Shown piece by piece: positions 44,518 through 53,493 of a DNA stretch of 64,000 bases. Every line of letters begins with the position of its first letter. Position 1 is the stretch's first letter. The notes below the pieces were generated by a model, which was not told the origin of the DNA, made no database searches, and was given only the letters and a program-made list of their open reading frames with translations. The translations under genes were made by a program, and so were the position numbers. This DNA is from Microlunatus speluncae (GTDB taxonomy: Bacteria; Actinomycetota; Actinomycetes; Propionibacteriales; Propionibacteriaceae): contig NZ_VKCZ01000014.1 of NCBI RefSeq assembly GCF_009299835.1, forward strand, positions 186,001 to 250,000. The letters are read 5' to 3'.

Positions 44518-46929
44518 TCACTCTTCGACGACGATCTCGTCCGGCGTCTTGTCCGGCCGCCAGCCGCGCCAGACCGGGTGCCAGAGCAGGCCCGGCTCGG
44601 TCCAGCCCGCGAACTCGACCTCGCCGACCAGCAACGGCTCGACCCAGTGCACGGTCCGCGGCTCCTCGGCCGGCACCGCCGGCAGGGCGGTCTTCTTCCG
44701 AGCCAGGGGAGTGAGCACCTCCGTCGCCAGCTCAAGATCGGCATCGCCCAGCCCGCTGCCGGCGGCGCCGACGTAACGCAGCCCGTCGCCGTCGGGCAGG
44801 GCCAGCACCAGGGCGCCGATGCTGCCGTCGCGCCGACCCTGACCCTCGCGCCAGCCGACGACGATCACTTCCTGGTGCTTGCGGTGTTTGATCTTGAGCC
44901 AGGTGCTGGCCCGGCGGCCCTTCAGATAGGTGGAGGAGCGGCGCTTGGCGACCACACCCTCCAGACCCATCGACTCGCTCACCTCGAGCGCGGTTTCAAG
45001 ATCACCGTCGAAGGCCGGCGGCACCTGGATCCGCGGATCCGCGTCCGCCAGCAGCTGGGACAGCAGGCTCCGGCGCTCGTCGTACGGGGTGCGCAGCAGT
45101 GAACGATCATCGACCATGATCAGATCGAACGCGACCAACTGCACCGGGACGCTGGACCGCAGCCGGGCCACGTCGCGAGCAAGGTGGACGTTGATCCGTT
45201 GCTGCAGCCGGCTGAAGCTCGGCCGGCCGGCGGCATCCAGGGCGACGATCTCGCCATCCAGGATCGTCTGGTCGGTGTCGAGCTTGGCGCAGGCCTCGGC
45301 GATCTCCGGGTAGGTGGCGGTGACGTCGTTCCCGCGCCGGCTCCACAGCTTGACCGAGGTCCGGCCGCCGGCCCGGCCGAGGCAGGCGACCACCCGGACG
45401 CCGTCCCACTTCATCTCGAACGACCAGTCGTCGGTGCTGCGCAACTCACTGACGGTGGCCAGCGCCGCCATCATCGGCGTCAACGGCTCCGGCAATGCGG
45501 CGGCCGGTCCCGACTCGTCGGTCAGCTTGGCCGACGACTCCGGCTTCATCAGGTGGATCAGCCACTGATTGTCCGGCCGGTCGCCGCCGCCGGTGTGGAT
45601 CAGCGCGTAGGTGCGCGGCCCGTCCAGGCCGCCGTCGTCGCGGCCGGTCAGGGTCGCGATCACCTCCTTGCCGTCGCGCCACTTGTGCTCGACGTAGCTG
45701 CCGGAGTCCCAGATCGTGACGTTGCCGCCGCCGTACTCGCCGGCCGGGATGGAGCCCTCGAAGCTGCCGTACTCCAGCGGATGATCTTCGGTCTGCACGG
45801 CCAGGTGATTGGTGTCCGGCGTGGTCGGCACCCCCTTCGGCAGGGCCCAACTGACCAGCACGCCGTCGTGCTCCAGCCGGAAATCCCAGTGCAGCCGCCG
45901 GGCGTGGTGCTCCTGGATCACGAACGAACGGCCGTCGGTGGTCGCCGGAGGAGTGGCCGGCACCGGCTCCGGCGTCTTGCCGGCGTCCCGCATGCTCCGG
46001 TACGTGCTCAGCCGGTCCCGGCCGGGCGGGGTGGCGGCGACCGCACCGCCCTGATCGGCCAGCGGATCCGGTTCACTCAGCCGGGCCAGCACCTGGTGGT
46101 AGTCGAGATGATCAAGATCATCGGCCTCGAGCTCGGCCCAGGTTCGCGGAGCCGCGACCATCGGCCGCGACCGGCCGCGCAGCGAATAGGGACAGATGGT
46201 CGTCTTGGCCGCGTTGTTCTGGCTCCAGTCGACGAACACCCGGCCCGGCCGCAGCGACTTCTTCATCTGGCTGGTGACCAGCTGGGGGTCCGCGGTCTCC
46301 AGGGTGCGGGCGAGTTCGCGGGCCAGGGTGCTGGCGCCGTCGGAGGTGATCTCGCCGTCCAACGGGGCATACAGATGCAGGCCCTTGCTGCCGCTGGTCA
46401 CCGGCACCGCCGTCATCCCGATGCCTGCCAGCAGATCCCGGATCCGCAGTGCGACCTCCGCGCATTCGGCCAGCCCGACGCCAGGGCCGGGGTCGAGGTC
46501 GAGCACCAGCCGATCGGGGTGGGACGGCTTCCCGTCGGCGCCGAACCGCCACTGCGGCACATGCAGCTCCAGCGCCGCGTACTGCGCCATCTGGGTCAGC
46601 GAGGCGACCGAGTCGATGATCGGATACAGATTGACGCCGTCGCTGTGGCTGATGCCCTGCCGGGTGACCCAGTCCGGAGTGCCGGAGTCGAGATTCTTGG
46701 TGAAGAAGACGATCTCGGGGTCCCGCTCGGTCCCGACGCCGTTCGGCCACCGTTTCCGGGTCGCGGCCCGGCCGGCCAGCTGGGGCAGGATCCGGTCGGC
46801 GATCTCGGTGTAATAGAGCAGCACTTCACCCTTGGTGGTGCCGGTCTCCGGATACAGCACCTTGTCCAGGTTGGTGATCCGCACCTGCTGCCCGTCCACC
46901 TCAACGGACCCACCCTGCGCCTTGGCCAT
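44518..46929 (-). CDS. ligD: ATP-dependent DNA ligase D (Pol-PE-Lig)
   Basis: An 803-residue non-homologous end-joining enzyme in the mycobacterial domain order. The polymerase/primase domain (about 1-300) has the catalytic LVLDLDPG (D144, D146). The phosphoesterase domain (about 335-465) starts FVIQEHHARRLHWDFRLEHD. The ligase domain (about 480-803) has adenylated Lys507 in EMKWDGVR and the OB-fold end. It repairs double-strand breaks with Ku; no ku gene is in the window. ATG at 46929 is preferred over the GTG at 46932 because GGAGGGG then has proper spacing. vapBC follows on the same strand. Confidence 0.96.
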   Translation of the reverse strand: MAKAQGGSVEVDGQQVRITNLDKVLYPETGTTKGEVLLYYTEIADRILPQLAGRAATRKRWPNGVGTERDPEIVFFTKNLDSGTPDWVTRQGISHSDGVNLYPIIDSVASLTQMAQYAALELHVPQWRFGADGKPSHPDRLVLDLDPGPGVGLAECAEVALRIRDLLAGIGMTAVPVTSGSKGLHLYAPLDGEITSDGASTLARELARTLETADPQLVTSQMKKSLRPGRVFVDWSQNNAAKTTICPYSLRGRSRPMVAAPRTWAELEADDLDHLDYHQVLARLSEPDPLADQGGAVAATPPGRDRLSTYRSMRDAGKTPEPVPATPPATTDGRSFVIQEHHARRLHWDFRLEHDGVLVSWALPKGVPTTPDTNHLAVQTEDHPLEYGSFEGSIPAGEYGGGNVTIWDSGSYVEHKWRDGKEVIATLTGRDDGGLDGPRTYALIHTGGGDRPDNQWLIHLMKPESSAKLTDESGPAAALPEPLTPMMAALATVSELRSTDDWSFEMKWDGVRVVACLGRAGGRTSVKLWSRRGNDVTATYPEIAEACAKLDTDQTILDGEIVALDAAGRPSFSRLQQRINVHLARDVARLRSSVPVQLVAFDLIMVDDRSLLRTPYDERRSLLSQLLADADPRIQVPPAFDGDLETALEVSESMGLEGVVAKRRSSTYLKGRRASTWLKIKHRKHQEVIVVGWREGQGRRDGSIGALVLALPDGDGLRYVGAAGSGLGDADLELATEVLTPLARKKTALPAVPAEEPRTVHWVEPLLVGEVEFAGWTEPGLLWHPVWRGWRPDKTPDEIVVEE

Positions 46930-46960
46930 CACCCCTCCATCCTCCCCGCCGGCCCCACCA

Positions 46961-47020
46961 ACCCCGACTTGTCAGACTCTGGGCACGCTATAGCGTGCTG
47001 AGAGTCTGACAAGTCGGGGT
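46961..47020 (+). repeat. 60-base near-perfect palindrome, variant of the dispersed family
   Basis: Arms accccgacttgtcagactct (46961-46980) and exact complement (47001-47020). The 20-base centre is itself almost palindromic (GCACGCTA/TAGCGTGC). The GACTTGTCAGA core is shared with the copies at 6493, 48184 and 50929, but the inner part differs. It directly follows the ybaK stop and lies upstream of ligD, so a terminator role is plausible. Confidence 0.85.
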
Positions 47021-47021
47021 G

Positions 47022-47498
47022 TTAGTGGGCGATGGGGGCCACGTTTGCCTTGGTGATCTTGGTCAGGGCGGCGGGGGAGAGTTCGAGTTGCAGGCCGCGT
47101 TTGCCGGCGGAGACGAAGATCGTCGGGTACGACTCCGCCGAGGCGTCGATCACCACCGGCAGCGGGCGGCGCGAACCCAGCGGGGAGATGCCGCCGACCA
47201 CCGATCCGGTCAGCCGGGCCGCGTCCTCGACGTCCGCCAGGGTGGCCTTCTTGGCGCCGCGGGCGGCCGCCAGGGCCTTCAGGTCGAGCTGCTGCGCGAC
47301 CGGGACCACCGCCAGCACCGGGGAGCCGGCGACCTCGGCGACCAGGGTCTTGAAGATCCGCTGCCGGTCCACCCCGAGCGCGGCCGCCGCCTCGTCGCCG
47401 AATCCGGTGTTCGCCGGGTCGTGGTCGTACGGATGCAGGGTGAAGTCGATCTTGGCCTTGGCCAGCAGGGCCGTCGCCGGAGTGCCACCGGTCGCCAT
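47022..47498 (-). CDS. ybaK: YbaK/EbsC-type aminoacyl-tRNA deacylase
   Basis: A 158-residue protein of the Cys-tRNA(Pro) deacylase family. Landmarks are GDEAAAALGVDRQRIFKTLV (about 33-52), KKATLADVEDAARLTGSVVGGISPLG (about 85-110) and the end segment. It hydrolyses mischarged tRNA in trans; family members differ in the amino acid removed. The single ATG and normal family length fix the start. A large palindrome follows its stop. Confidence 0.92.
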   Translation of the reverse strand: MATGGTPATALLAKAKIDFTLHPYDHDPANTGFGDEAAAALGVDRQRIFKTLVAEVAGSPVLAVVPVAQQLDLKALAAARGAKKATLADVEDAARLTGSVVGGISPLGSRRPLPVVIDASAESYPTIFVSAGKRGLQLELSPAALTKITKANVAPIAH

Positions 47499-47552
47499 GT
47501 CGCCACCTTCCCGATCGGTGACTGGGATGCTAGTAGGAACCGGCGCTCCGGG

Positions 47553-47558
47553 TACCCT
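47553..47558 (+). promoter_or_regulatory. Leaderless -10 box TACCCT
   Basis: TACCCT, six bases, then GTG at 47565. It supports that start over the longer frame. Confidence 0.45.
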
Positions 47559-47564
47559 CGGGCG

Positions 47565-48167
47565 GTGTCCGACCCCGATCCGGAACCGCCGGAACCGCCG
47601 GAACGCCAGCGCGCTGTGGTCGCCCTGGCGATCGGGATCGTGGTCGCCCTACTGGCGGCGTCCGGGCTGATCGTGATCTTCCGTGACCTGTTGTCCGGAC
47701 CGGTCGAGCCGGAGCGGACCGTGGCCACCCGGCCGGCCGAGACGCCCGAGCCGACCTGGCTCAATTCACCGCCCGCCGAGGGCTGCCAGCCGTCCAGTGC
47801 GACGCCCGGAATCGACGGCCAGGCGGCGGGCCGAGAGTTGTGCCGGCGGTACGCGGACGCGCTGCGGGACCGTACCGACGCGATGTTCGAGTGCCGGATC
47901 GGCGACCGGCTCGAGGACTGCCGGGCCGAGGCCGCAGCGGGCTGGCAGACCCTGCTGAAGCTGACGGCCGATCCGGACTACCGGCGGGCGAAGGCCCTCC
48001 TCGACGGCGCGCACGACCTCGCCCAGCTCAACGGTGACCGCTACCTGTCGCCGGACTGCAAGGGCCGCAACGATCCGGACGACGAGACAGCGACCGACTG
48101 TGCCAGCAGCTACTCCGCCTTCGGCGTCGGCCTCAGCTCCCTCGAATACCTGCTCCGCTCCCTGTAG
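47565..48167 (+). CDS. Membrane-anchored exported protein, unknown function
   Basis: A 200-residue protein: a short proline-rich cytoplasmic start (SDPDPEPPEPPERQ), one helix (about residues 17-40) and an outer domain containing six cysteines (CQPS, LCRRYAD, FECRIGD, EDCRAE, DCKGR, DCASS), so up to three disulfides are possible. I do not recognise the family. The GTG is supported by the leaderless promoter pattern. A palindromic repeat follows the stop. Confidence 0.65.
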   Translation: MSDPDPEPPEPPERQRAVVALAIGIVVALLAASGLIVIFRDLLSGPVEPERTVATRPAETPEPTWLNSPPAEGCQPSSATPGIDGQAAGRELCRRYADALRDRTDAMFECRIGDRLEDCRAEAAAGWQTLLKLTADPDYRRAKALLDGAHDLAQLNGDRYLSPDCKGRNDPDDETATDCASSYSAFGVGLSSLEYLLRSL

Positions 48168-48183
48168 CAACCCCCTCCCCACC

Positions 48184-48233
48184 GACTTGTCAGAACTGAG
48201 TAGCCCCAGGGCACAACTCAGTTCTGACAAGTC
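48184..48233 (+). repeat. Long perfect palindrome, dispersed copy 2 (inverse of copy 1)
   Basis: 18-base arms with a 14-base loop; the 50 bases are the exact reverse complement of 6493-6542, loop included. It lies between two convergent genes. Confidence 0.9.
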
Positions 48234-48247
48234 GGCGGGAGGTGGGG

Positions 48248-48913
48248 TCAGTCGGGGTCCTCGTGGCCGAGGAGCAGGTGGAGCAGGGTGGCGAGAGGGT
48301 TCTCGGCATCGAAGGCGGCGTCGGCGATCATCGACGGAGCGCTGCCGAGGTCGACGATCTCGGCGAGTAGCCGCTCGGTCCCGGTGATCAGCTGGACCAG
48401 CAAACCGAACGTCAGATCGGGGTCGAGACTCGGATATTCCGCGACCTGCTGCTCGACGAAGCCGGGGTCGAGCAGCAGCCCGTCGAGCCCGTCCGGGCCG
48501 CCGTGCTTGGCCGCCAGTCGATCGCCGACCCCGTCATCGATGGCCTCCAGTGCGGCGCTCGGCAGGTCGAGCAGCTCCCGGAGCAGGTCGGAGTCGGCCG
48601 CCGACGCCACCACGTGACAGGTGAGCAGGATGGCGCCGATCGGCCGGCGCAGCGTCGCCAGCGTGATCACCGCCGGACCGGACCCGACCCGGAGCCCGGC
48701 CAGCAGCCGCCGGTTGTCGGCGATCACGTCGAGCAGCCGGGAGTCGGGCCGGTCCGGATGCGTGATCCCGGTGGCGTCGTCGGGGCTGCAGCGATCGGTG
48801 CAGTCGTGCGGTTGTCGCACCTGCTCGTACGGCAGCAACGTCCCGCGCACCGATTCCGGCTCCGGGTAGCCGGCCGCTTCGGACGCCGGGATGAGATGGG
48901 TGTCGCGCTCCAC
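48248..48913 (-). CDS. Hypothetical protein
   Basis: A 221-residue soluble protein, acidic and leucine-rich toward the end (LLVQLITGTERLLAEIVDLG, LLHLLLGHEDPD). The N-terminal third has CTDRCSPDD, possibly a metal-binding pair, and RRPIGAILLTCHVVAS near residue 90. No family is recognised. Coding potential is supported by amino-acid composition unlike the shadow frames. The GTG at 48913 is taken as start. It converges on the preceding exported protein with the palindrome between. Confidence 0.6.
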   Translation of the reverse strand: MERDTHLIPASEAAGYPEPESVRGTLLPYEQVRQPHDCTDRCSPDDATGITHPDRPDSRLLDVIADNRRLLAGLRVGSGPAVITLATLRRPIGAILLTCHVVASAADSDLLRELLDLPSAALEAIDDGVGDRLAAKHGGPDGLDGLLLDPGFVEQQVAEYPSLDPDLTFGLLVQLITGTERLLAEIVDLGSAPSMIADAAFDAENPLATLLHLLLGHEDPD

Positions 48914-48959
48914 GCCGACGACCTTCCGGGATCAGTCGCGCCGTGTCAAAGCCGGGCCG

Positions 48960-49217
48960 TCACGGAGCGGAGAGCCGCAGCCGCCGTTCCAGCACGCCGG
49001 CGTGCCGGAGCAGCCGTTCGGCCCGGCGGCGGAGCCGGGCGGCCTGCTTCCGGTCGCGGGCCTCGCGCCGGGTCGAGCGGTTGCGGCGAGTGGCCTCGGC
49101 GAGGTGTCGGGTGCGGTCCGGGTGCCGGTCCTCGCCGGGTCGCGGCAGGTCGAGATGGCAGGTCAGCCACGTGTCATGCCCGTGCACGGCGACTCCAATC
49201 TGAAGCAGTTCTTTCAC
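48960..49217 (-). CDS. Small Arg-rich protein, possible
   Basis: An 85-residue product beginning VKELLQIGVAVHGHDTWLTC and ending in a strongly basic helix (RREARDRKQAARLRRRAERLL). The first half looks like a real small domain; the second half could be low-complexity GC shadow. The GTG at 49217 is chosen because the gap to the divergent regulator then holds its operator. No clear ribosome site is present. Confidence 0.45.
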   Translation of the reverse strand: MKELLQIGVAVHGHDTWLTCHLDLPRPGEDRHPDRTRHLAEATRRNRSTRREARDRKQAARLRRRAERLLRHAGVLERRLRLSAP

Positions 49218-49242
49218 GCTCAACGCTAGGGCGCTGTGGAGC

Positions 49243-49257
49243 AGATGTCAAACATCT
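49243..49257 (+). promoter_or_regulatory. Palindromic operator AGATGT-CAA-ACATCT
   Basis: A perfect 15-base palindrome between the divergent small gene and the winged-helix regulator, 14 bases upstream of that regulator's -10 box TAGCCT (49272-49277). It has the form of an ArsR-type repressor site, so autoregulation is likely. Confidence 0.5.
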
Positions 49258-49271
49258 CTTTCAGATCTTGA

Positions 49272-49277
49272 TAGCCT
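49272..49277 (+). promoter_or_regulatory. Leaderless -10 box TAGCCT
   Basis: TAGCCT, six bases, then the ATG of the regulator at 49284. Confidence 0.45.
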
Positions 49278-49283
49278 GCACTG

Positions 49284-49850
49284 ATGAGTGAAGGCGAGGA
49301 GAAGTCGGTGCTGCTCACCGATGCCCGAGCGATCCGGGCCATCGCGCACGAGGCGCGGCAACAGGTGATCAACATCCTGTACGCCGAGCAGCAGGCATTG
49401 ACCGCGACGCAGTTGGCGCAGCGGACGGCGCTCAGCCCGAGCGCGATGAGCTATCACCTGCGGGCGTTGGAGAAATGGGGCGTCGTGGTCCGCGACGCCG
49501 CAGCCGAGGGAGACGGCCGCAACCGGCCGTGGCGCGCGGCCGGCAAGGTGCTGGAGATCAAGGCCGGCCACGGGGCCGGCGACGCCGCGGCGGCGGACGC
49601 GTTGTTCGAGTCGATGCTCGATGATCATCGGCTCCGGATCCGCCACCTGCGAAACCTGCCGCAGGATGAGCAGGAGGGCTACACCTCGATGGGGGTGTCG
49701 ACCTACTGGTTGACCTCCGACGAGATCGCCGAGTTGCGGCACACCCTGGATGAACTGTTGCGGAGCTATCGCGATCGGCGACTGGCCCGGGGTGAGGGCC
49801 GCCGCCGGGTCGCCGTCACCTACTCGGTGCTGCCGGCGCCGGAGAGTTGA
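49284..49850 (+). CDS. ArsR-like winged-helix transcriptional regulator
   Basis: A 188-residue regulator. The winged helix (IRAIAHEARQQVINILYAEQ, TATQLAQRTALSPSAMSYHL, residues about 17-70) is the HTH_20/ArsR type without an obvious metal-binding cysteine motif. The C-terminal 100 residues may bind a ligand (YWLTSDEIAELRHTLDELL). An operator-like palindrome precedes it. The stop abuts the converging azlD gene with no gap. The target is unknown. Confidence 0.88.
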   Translation: MSEGEEKSVLLTDARAIRAIAHEARQQVINILYAEQQALTATQLAQRTALSPSAMSYHLRALEKWGVVVRDAAAEGDGRNRPWRAAGKVLEIKAGHGAGDAAAADALFESMLDDHRLRIRHLRNLPQDEQEGYTSMGVSTYWLTSDEIAELRHTLDELLRSYRDRRLARGEGRRRVAVTYSVLPAPES

Positions 49851-50162
49851 TCACGTCAGCAGCCGGAGCACGGCGGTCACCGCGACCGCGACCACGAAGA
49901 CCACCAACAGTCCCCGCTTCAAGATCAACATCAGCACCGCGGCGGCCAGCCCGGCCAGCACCGTCCAGTCCACCGCGAACCGCTGACCGCCGTCGAACAG
50001 CTCGGTGATCACCAGCGCGGACAGCATGGCGATCGGCAGATAGTGCGCGATCCGTTGCACCGTGGGGTGGTTCAAGATCGACTCGGGCAAGGACAGGCCG
50101 GCCAGCTTGAGCGCGTACGAGCCGACGGCGGCGATGATCACCGCGATCCAGAGCGCGGTCAT
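49851..50162 (-). CDS. azlD: AzlD family branched-chain amino-acid transport subunit
   Basis: A 103-residue membrane protein with three or four helices, the small partner of AzlC. LAGLSLPESILNHPTVQRI is the usual AzlD loop. The ATG overlaps the azlC stop as ATGA, and the longer frame through azlC is rejected. Together the pair exports branched-chain amino acids or related compounds. Confidence 0.9.
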   Translation of the reverse strand: MTALWIAVIIAAVGSYALKLAGLSLPESILNHPTVQRIAHYLPIAMLSALVITELFDGGQRFAVDWTVLAGLAAAVLMLILKRGLLVVFVVAVAVTAVLRLLT

Positions 50163-50905
50163 GCCGTCGCCCCGGCCTCGGTCGCGCCGGCACCGGAGTC
50201 GCCGGGCTCCGGATCGCCGGGCCGGGGCACCAACCCGGCGATGATCGCTATCGCCGCGGCAGCGATCACCGGCACGCCGGGCGGGGCGACCGGGATCAGC
50301 AGCAGCGCCAGGGCGGCGCCGCCGAAGGCGACCCAACGGGCCCGTGATCGTTTCAGCGACGGCCAGAGCAGGGCCAGGAAGACGGCCGGCGCCGCGGCGT
50401 CCAGGCCGAAGGCCGCTGGGTCGATCGTGCTGCCGAGCAGGGCACCGACCAGGCTGCCGGTCTGCCAGAGCACGAACAAGATCAAACCGGTGGCCCAGAA
50501 CGCGTAGCGCTGGGCCGGCCGGTTCGGCTGCCCGACGGCCATGGCGGTCGTCTCGTCGATCACGAAGTGAGCGGTCCACAGCTTGGCCGGCCAGCGCGGC
50601 TTGAGCATCTCGGCCACCGGCACGCCGTAGAAGGAGTTGCGGACGCCGAGCAGCAACGCCGCCGGGATCGCCGCGAACGGGCTGCCGGCCGCGGCGACCA
50701 CTCCGGCGAACGCGAACTGGGACGCGCCGGAGAACAACACCACGCTGAGCACCATCGCCTGCGGCACCGACAGCCCCGAGCCGACCGCGACCGCCCCGAA
50801 CGAGGCACCGAACGCGCCGGCGTACAGCCCGAGCCCGGCGGCCGAACGGAGCAGTTCGCCGCGGGGCAGGGTCTCGGGTGCGGAAGACGAGGAGTGACCA
50901 ACCAT
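50159..50905 (-). CDS. azlC: AzlC family branched-chain amino-acid exporter subunit
   Basis: A 248-residue membrane protein. FSGASQFAFAGVVAAAGSP (about 58-76), LLLGVRNSFYGVPVAEML and FVIDETTAMA are AzlC landmarks. It forms the main channel with AzlD to export branched-chain amino acids. The end is a low-complexity tail (PGDPEPGDSGAGATEAGATA). The palindromic repeat copy 3 lies 16 bases upstream of its start, in the divergent gap with hisD. Confidence 0.92.
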   Translation of the reverse strand: MVGHSSSSAPETLPRGELLRSAAGLGLYAGAFGASFGAVAVGSGLSVPQAMVLSVVLFSGASQFAFAGVVAAAGSPFAAIPAALLLGVRNSFYGVPVAEMLKPRWPAKLWTAHFVIDETTAMAVGQPNRPAQRYAFWATGLILFVLWQTGSLVGALLGSTIDPAAFGLDAAAPAVFLALLWPSLKRSRARWVAFGGAALALLLIPVAPPGVPVIAAAAIAIIAGLVPRPGDPEPGDSGAGATEAGATA

Positions 50906-50920
50906 GCGCGGATTGTGACA

Positions 50921-50986
50921 CCCACGCCGACTTGTCAGAACTGAGTTGCCCTATGACACAACTCAGTTCTGACAAGTCGGCGTGGG
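50921..50986 (+). repeat. Long perfect palindrome, dispersed copy 3
   Basis: Same 18-base arms as copies 1 and 2 (50929-50946, 50961-50978), extended by eight more paired bases (CCCACGCC/GGCGTGGG), giving a 26 bp stem and a 14-base loop that differs from copies 1 and 2. It sits between divergent genes azlC and hisD, so it is not simply a terminator. Confidence 0.9.
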
Positions 50987-51037
50987 GGAGACCTCGCCGC
51001 GCAGTGATATTGCCTGCCGACGATCAGAGCGGCTCCG

Positions 51038-51043
51038 TAGAAT
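51038..51043 (+). promoter_or_regulatory. Leaderless -10 box TAGAAT of the his operon
   Basis: TAGAAT, six bases, then the hisD GTG. The transcript probably starts at the GTG, leaving no room for a his attenuator. Confidence 0.6.
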
Positions 51044-51049
51044 CGCTGC

Positions 51050-52381
51050 GTGCCTCAGACCTCACTGCAACTCGGCCGGATCGATCTTCGCGGGCGGGCC
51101 GCTCATGGCGGGACGATCGACTACGCGGCGGTCGTGCCCCGGGCCGAGTTCGGGATCGAGACCGCCGTCGAGGCGGTCCGGCCGATCGTGGACGACGTGG
51201 CTGAGCGCGGCCTGCCGGCCCTGGAGAAGTTCTCCGAGGAGTTCGACCACGTGGTGCCGGAGCACTTCCGGGTGCCGGCCGCCGAGCTGGCCCGGGCCGC
51301 GTACGAGCTGGACGCGGAGCTCCGGGCGGCGTTCGGCGAGTCGATCCGGCGGCGGCGTGAGGTCTGCGTGGTGGAGCGCGGCGAGCCCGAGTCCACGATC
51401 GAGCTCGCGCCCGGCGCCCGGGTCGGCCAGCGGCTGATCCCGGTCGACCGGGTCGGCCTCTACGTGCCGGGCGGGCGGGCGCCGCTGGCCTCGAGCGTGA
51501 TCATGAACGTGGTGCCGGCGCAGGTCGCCGGCGTCGGCTCGATCGCCATCGCCTCGCCGCCGCAGGCCGAGTTCGGCGGGCTGCCGCACCCCTCGATCCT
51601 CGCCGTCTGCCACCTGCTCGGGGTGACCGAGGTGTACGCGGTCGGCGGTGCCCAGGCGATCGCCATGTTCGGCTACGGCGTCGACGGCCTGTGTGAGCCG
51701 GTGAACGTGATCACCGGGCCGGGCAACAGCTACGTGGTCGCGGCCAAGCGGCTGCTCAAGGGTCGGGTCAGCATCGACTCCGAGGCCGGCCCGACCGAGA
51801 TCGCGGTGCTCGCCGATCACACCGCCAACCCGCGCTTCGTCGCCGCCGACCTGATCTCCCAGGCCGAGCACGACCCGTCCGCCGCCTCGGTGTTGATCAC
51901 TCCGGACCAGACGCTGGCCGACGCCGTCGTCGCGGAACTGGAGCGGCAGCTGCCAGGCACCAAGCACACCGACCGGATCCTGGCGGCGCTGAACGGGCAG
52001 CAGTCGGCGGTGGTCCTGGTCGATGATCTTGATCAAGGGATCGCCGTCGCCAACGGCTACGCGGCCGAGCACCTGGAGATCCAGACCGAGGATCCGTCCG
52101 GCGTCGCCACCCGGATCCGCAACGCCGGGGCGATCTTCCTCGGCCCGTGGGCCCCGGTCTCGCTCGGCGACTACTCGGCCGGCAGCACCCACGTGCTGCC
52201 GACCGGCGGCTGCGCCTGCCACTCCGCCGGGCTGACCGTGCGCAACTTCGTCAAGGCGGTGCACGTGATCGACTACACCGAGGCAGCGCTGGGCGAGATC
52301 GCCGGCCAGATCGAGCACTTCGCCGCGGCCGAGGACCTGCCCTCGCACGGCGCCGCCGTGTCGGTCAGGTTCGACCGATGA
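51050..52381 (+). CDS. hisD: Histidinol dehydrogenase
   Basis: A 443-residue zinc enzyme oxidising histidinol to histidine. The family signature region [16 protein letters not shown] and [10 protein letters not shown] (residues about 225-255) and the late motif [15 protein letters not shown] are present. The length is normal. The GTG start is supported by a leaderless promoter. The stop overlaps hisC as ATGA. It opens the hisDCBH unit. Confidence 0.97.
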   Translation: MPQTSLQLGRIDLRGRAAHGGTIDYAAVVPRAEFGIETAVEAVRPIVDDVAERGLPALEKFSEEFDHVVPEHFRVPAAELARAAYELDAELRAAFGESIRRRREVCVVERGEPESTIELAPGARVGQRLIPVDRVGLYVPGGRAPLASSVIMNVVPAQVAGVGSIAIASPPQAEFGGLPHPSILAVCHLLGVTEVYAVGGAQAIAMFGYGVDGLCEPVNVITGPGNSYVVAAKRLLKGRVSIDSEAGPTEIAVLADHTANPRFVAADLISQAEHDPSAASVLITPDQTLADAVVAELERQLPGTKHTDRILAALNGQQSAVVLVDDLDQGIAVANGYAAEHLEIQTEDPSGVATRIRNAGAIFLGPWAPVSLGDYSAGSTHVLPTGGCACHSAGLTVRNFVKAVHVIDYTEAALGEIAGQIEHFAAAEDLPSHGAAVSVRFDR

Positions 52382-53493
52382 CGGGCACCGCCGGGCCGCC
52401 GAGCGACGGTTCCGGGCTGGCCGACCTGCCGCTGCGGCCGGAGCTGGTCGGCGAGGAGCCGTACGGCGCGCCGCAGCTGGACGTGCCGTACCGGCTGAAC
52501 GTGAACGAGAACCCGTACCCGCCGAGTGCGGTGGTGATCGCCGACATCGCCGCCGCGGCCGCGACCGCCGCGACCGAGATGAACCGCTATCCGGACCGGG
52601 AGGCCCGCGCGCTGCGCGCCGACCTCGCGACCTATCTCGGCCACGGGCTGACCGCCGACCAGATCTGGGCGGCGAACGGCAGCAACGAGGTGATGCTGCA
52701 CGTGCTCGGCGCGTTCGCCGGGCCGGGGCGCAGCGTGCTGTCGTTCGCGCCGACGTACTCGATGTATCCCGAGTACGCCCGGGACACGCACACGACCTGG
52801 CTGACGGCGCCGCGGCAGGACGACTTCACCATCGACCCGGACCGTGCCGTCGCCGCGATCAAGGAGCACCGGCCCGACGTCGTGTTCGTCACCAGCCCGA
52901 ACAACCCGACCGGCACCGCGGTCGCCTTGGACACCTTGATCAAGATCATCGAGGCTGCGCCCGGAGTGATCATCGTCGACGAGGCCTACTACGAGTTCGC
53001 CCGGGCGGGGACGCCGAGCGCGCTGGAGCTGCTGCCGCGGTTTCCGCGGCTCGCGGTGACCCGGACGATGTCGAAGGCGTTCGCGTTCGCCGGCGGCCGG
53101 CTCGGCTATCTGGCGGCGTCGGCGGCCTTCGTCGACGCGCTGCGGATCATCCGGCTGCCGTACCACCTGTCGGCGGTGACCCAGGCGGTCGCCCGGGTGG
53201 CGCTGGCCCACGCCGACGAACTGCTGGCCCGGGTGGCCGACCTGCGCGCGGCCCGGGACGAGCTGGCGGTCTGGCTGGCCGGGCAGGGACTGGAGGTCGC
53301 CGAGTCGGACGCGAACTTCATCCTGTTCGGCCGATTCCCGGACCGGCACGCAGTGTGGCAGGGTCTGTTGGATCGCGGCGTGCTGATTCGCGAGACCGGC
53401 CCGGACGGGTGGCTGCGGGTGAGTGCCGGCACGCCGGCGGAGATGACCGCGTTCAAGGATGCGCTCGAAACTGTCTTGAAGGAGACGAGATGA
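52378..53493 (+). CDS. hisC: Histidinol-phosphate aminotransferase
   Basis: A 371-residue class I/II PLP aminotransferase. [11 protein letters not shown] (residues about 40-50), [18 protein letters not shown] and the PLP-lysine segment [15 protein letters not shown] are all present, in HisC order. The first 30 residues ([15 protein letters not shown]) are a loosely conserved extension. The ATG overlaps the hisD stop by four bases, so the longer frame is rejected. Confidence 0.96.
   Translation: MTGTAGPPSDGSGLADLPLRPELVGEEPYGAPQLDVPYRLNVNENPYPPSAVVIADIAAAAATAATEMNRYPDREARALRADLATYLGHGLTADQIWAANGSNEVMLHVLGAFAGPGRSVLSFAPTYSMYPEYARDTHTTWLTAPRQDDFTIDPDRAVAAIKEHRPDVVFVTSPNNPTGTAVALDTLIKIIEAAPGVIIVDEAYYEFARAGTPSALELLPRFPRLAVTRTMSKAFAFAGGRLGYLAASAAFVDALRIIRLPYHLSAVTQAVARVALAHADELLARVADLRAARDELAVWLAGQGLEVAESDANFILFGRFPDRHAVWQGLLDRGVLIRETGPDGWLRVSAGTPAEMTAFKDALETVLKETR

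Noticed and set aside
50921-50986. Simple intrinsic terminator
   Set aside because: It lies between divergent genes, has no T-run, and shares sequence with copies elsewhere, so it is listed as a repeat.
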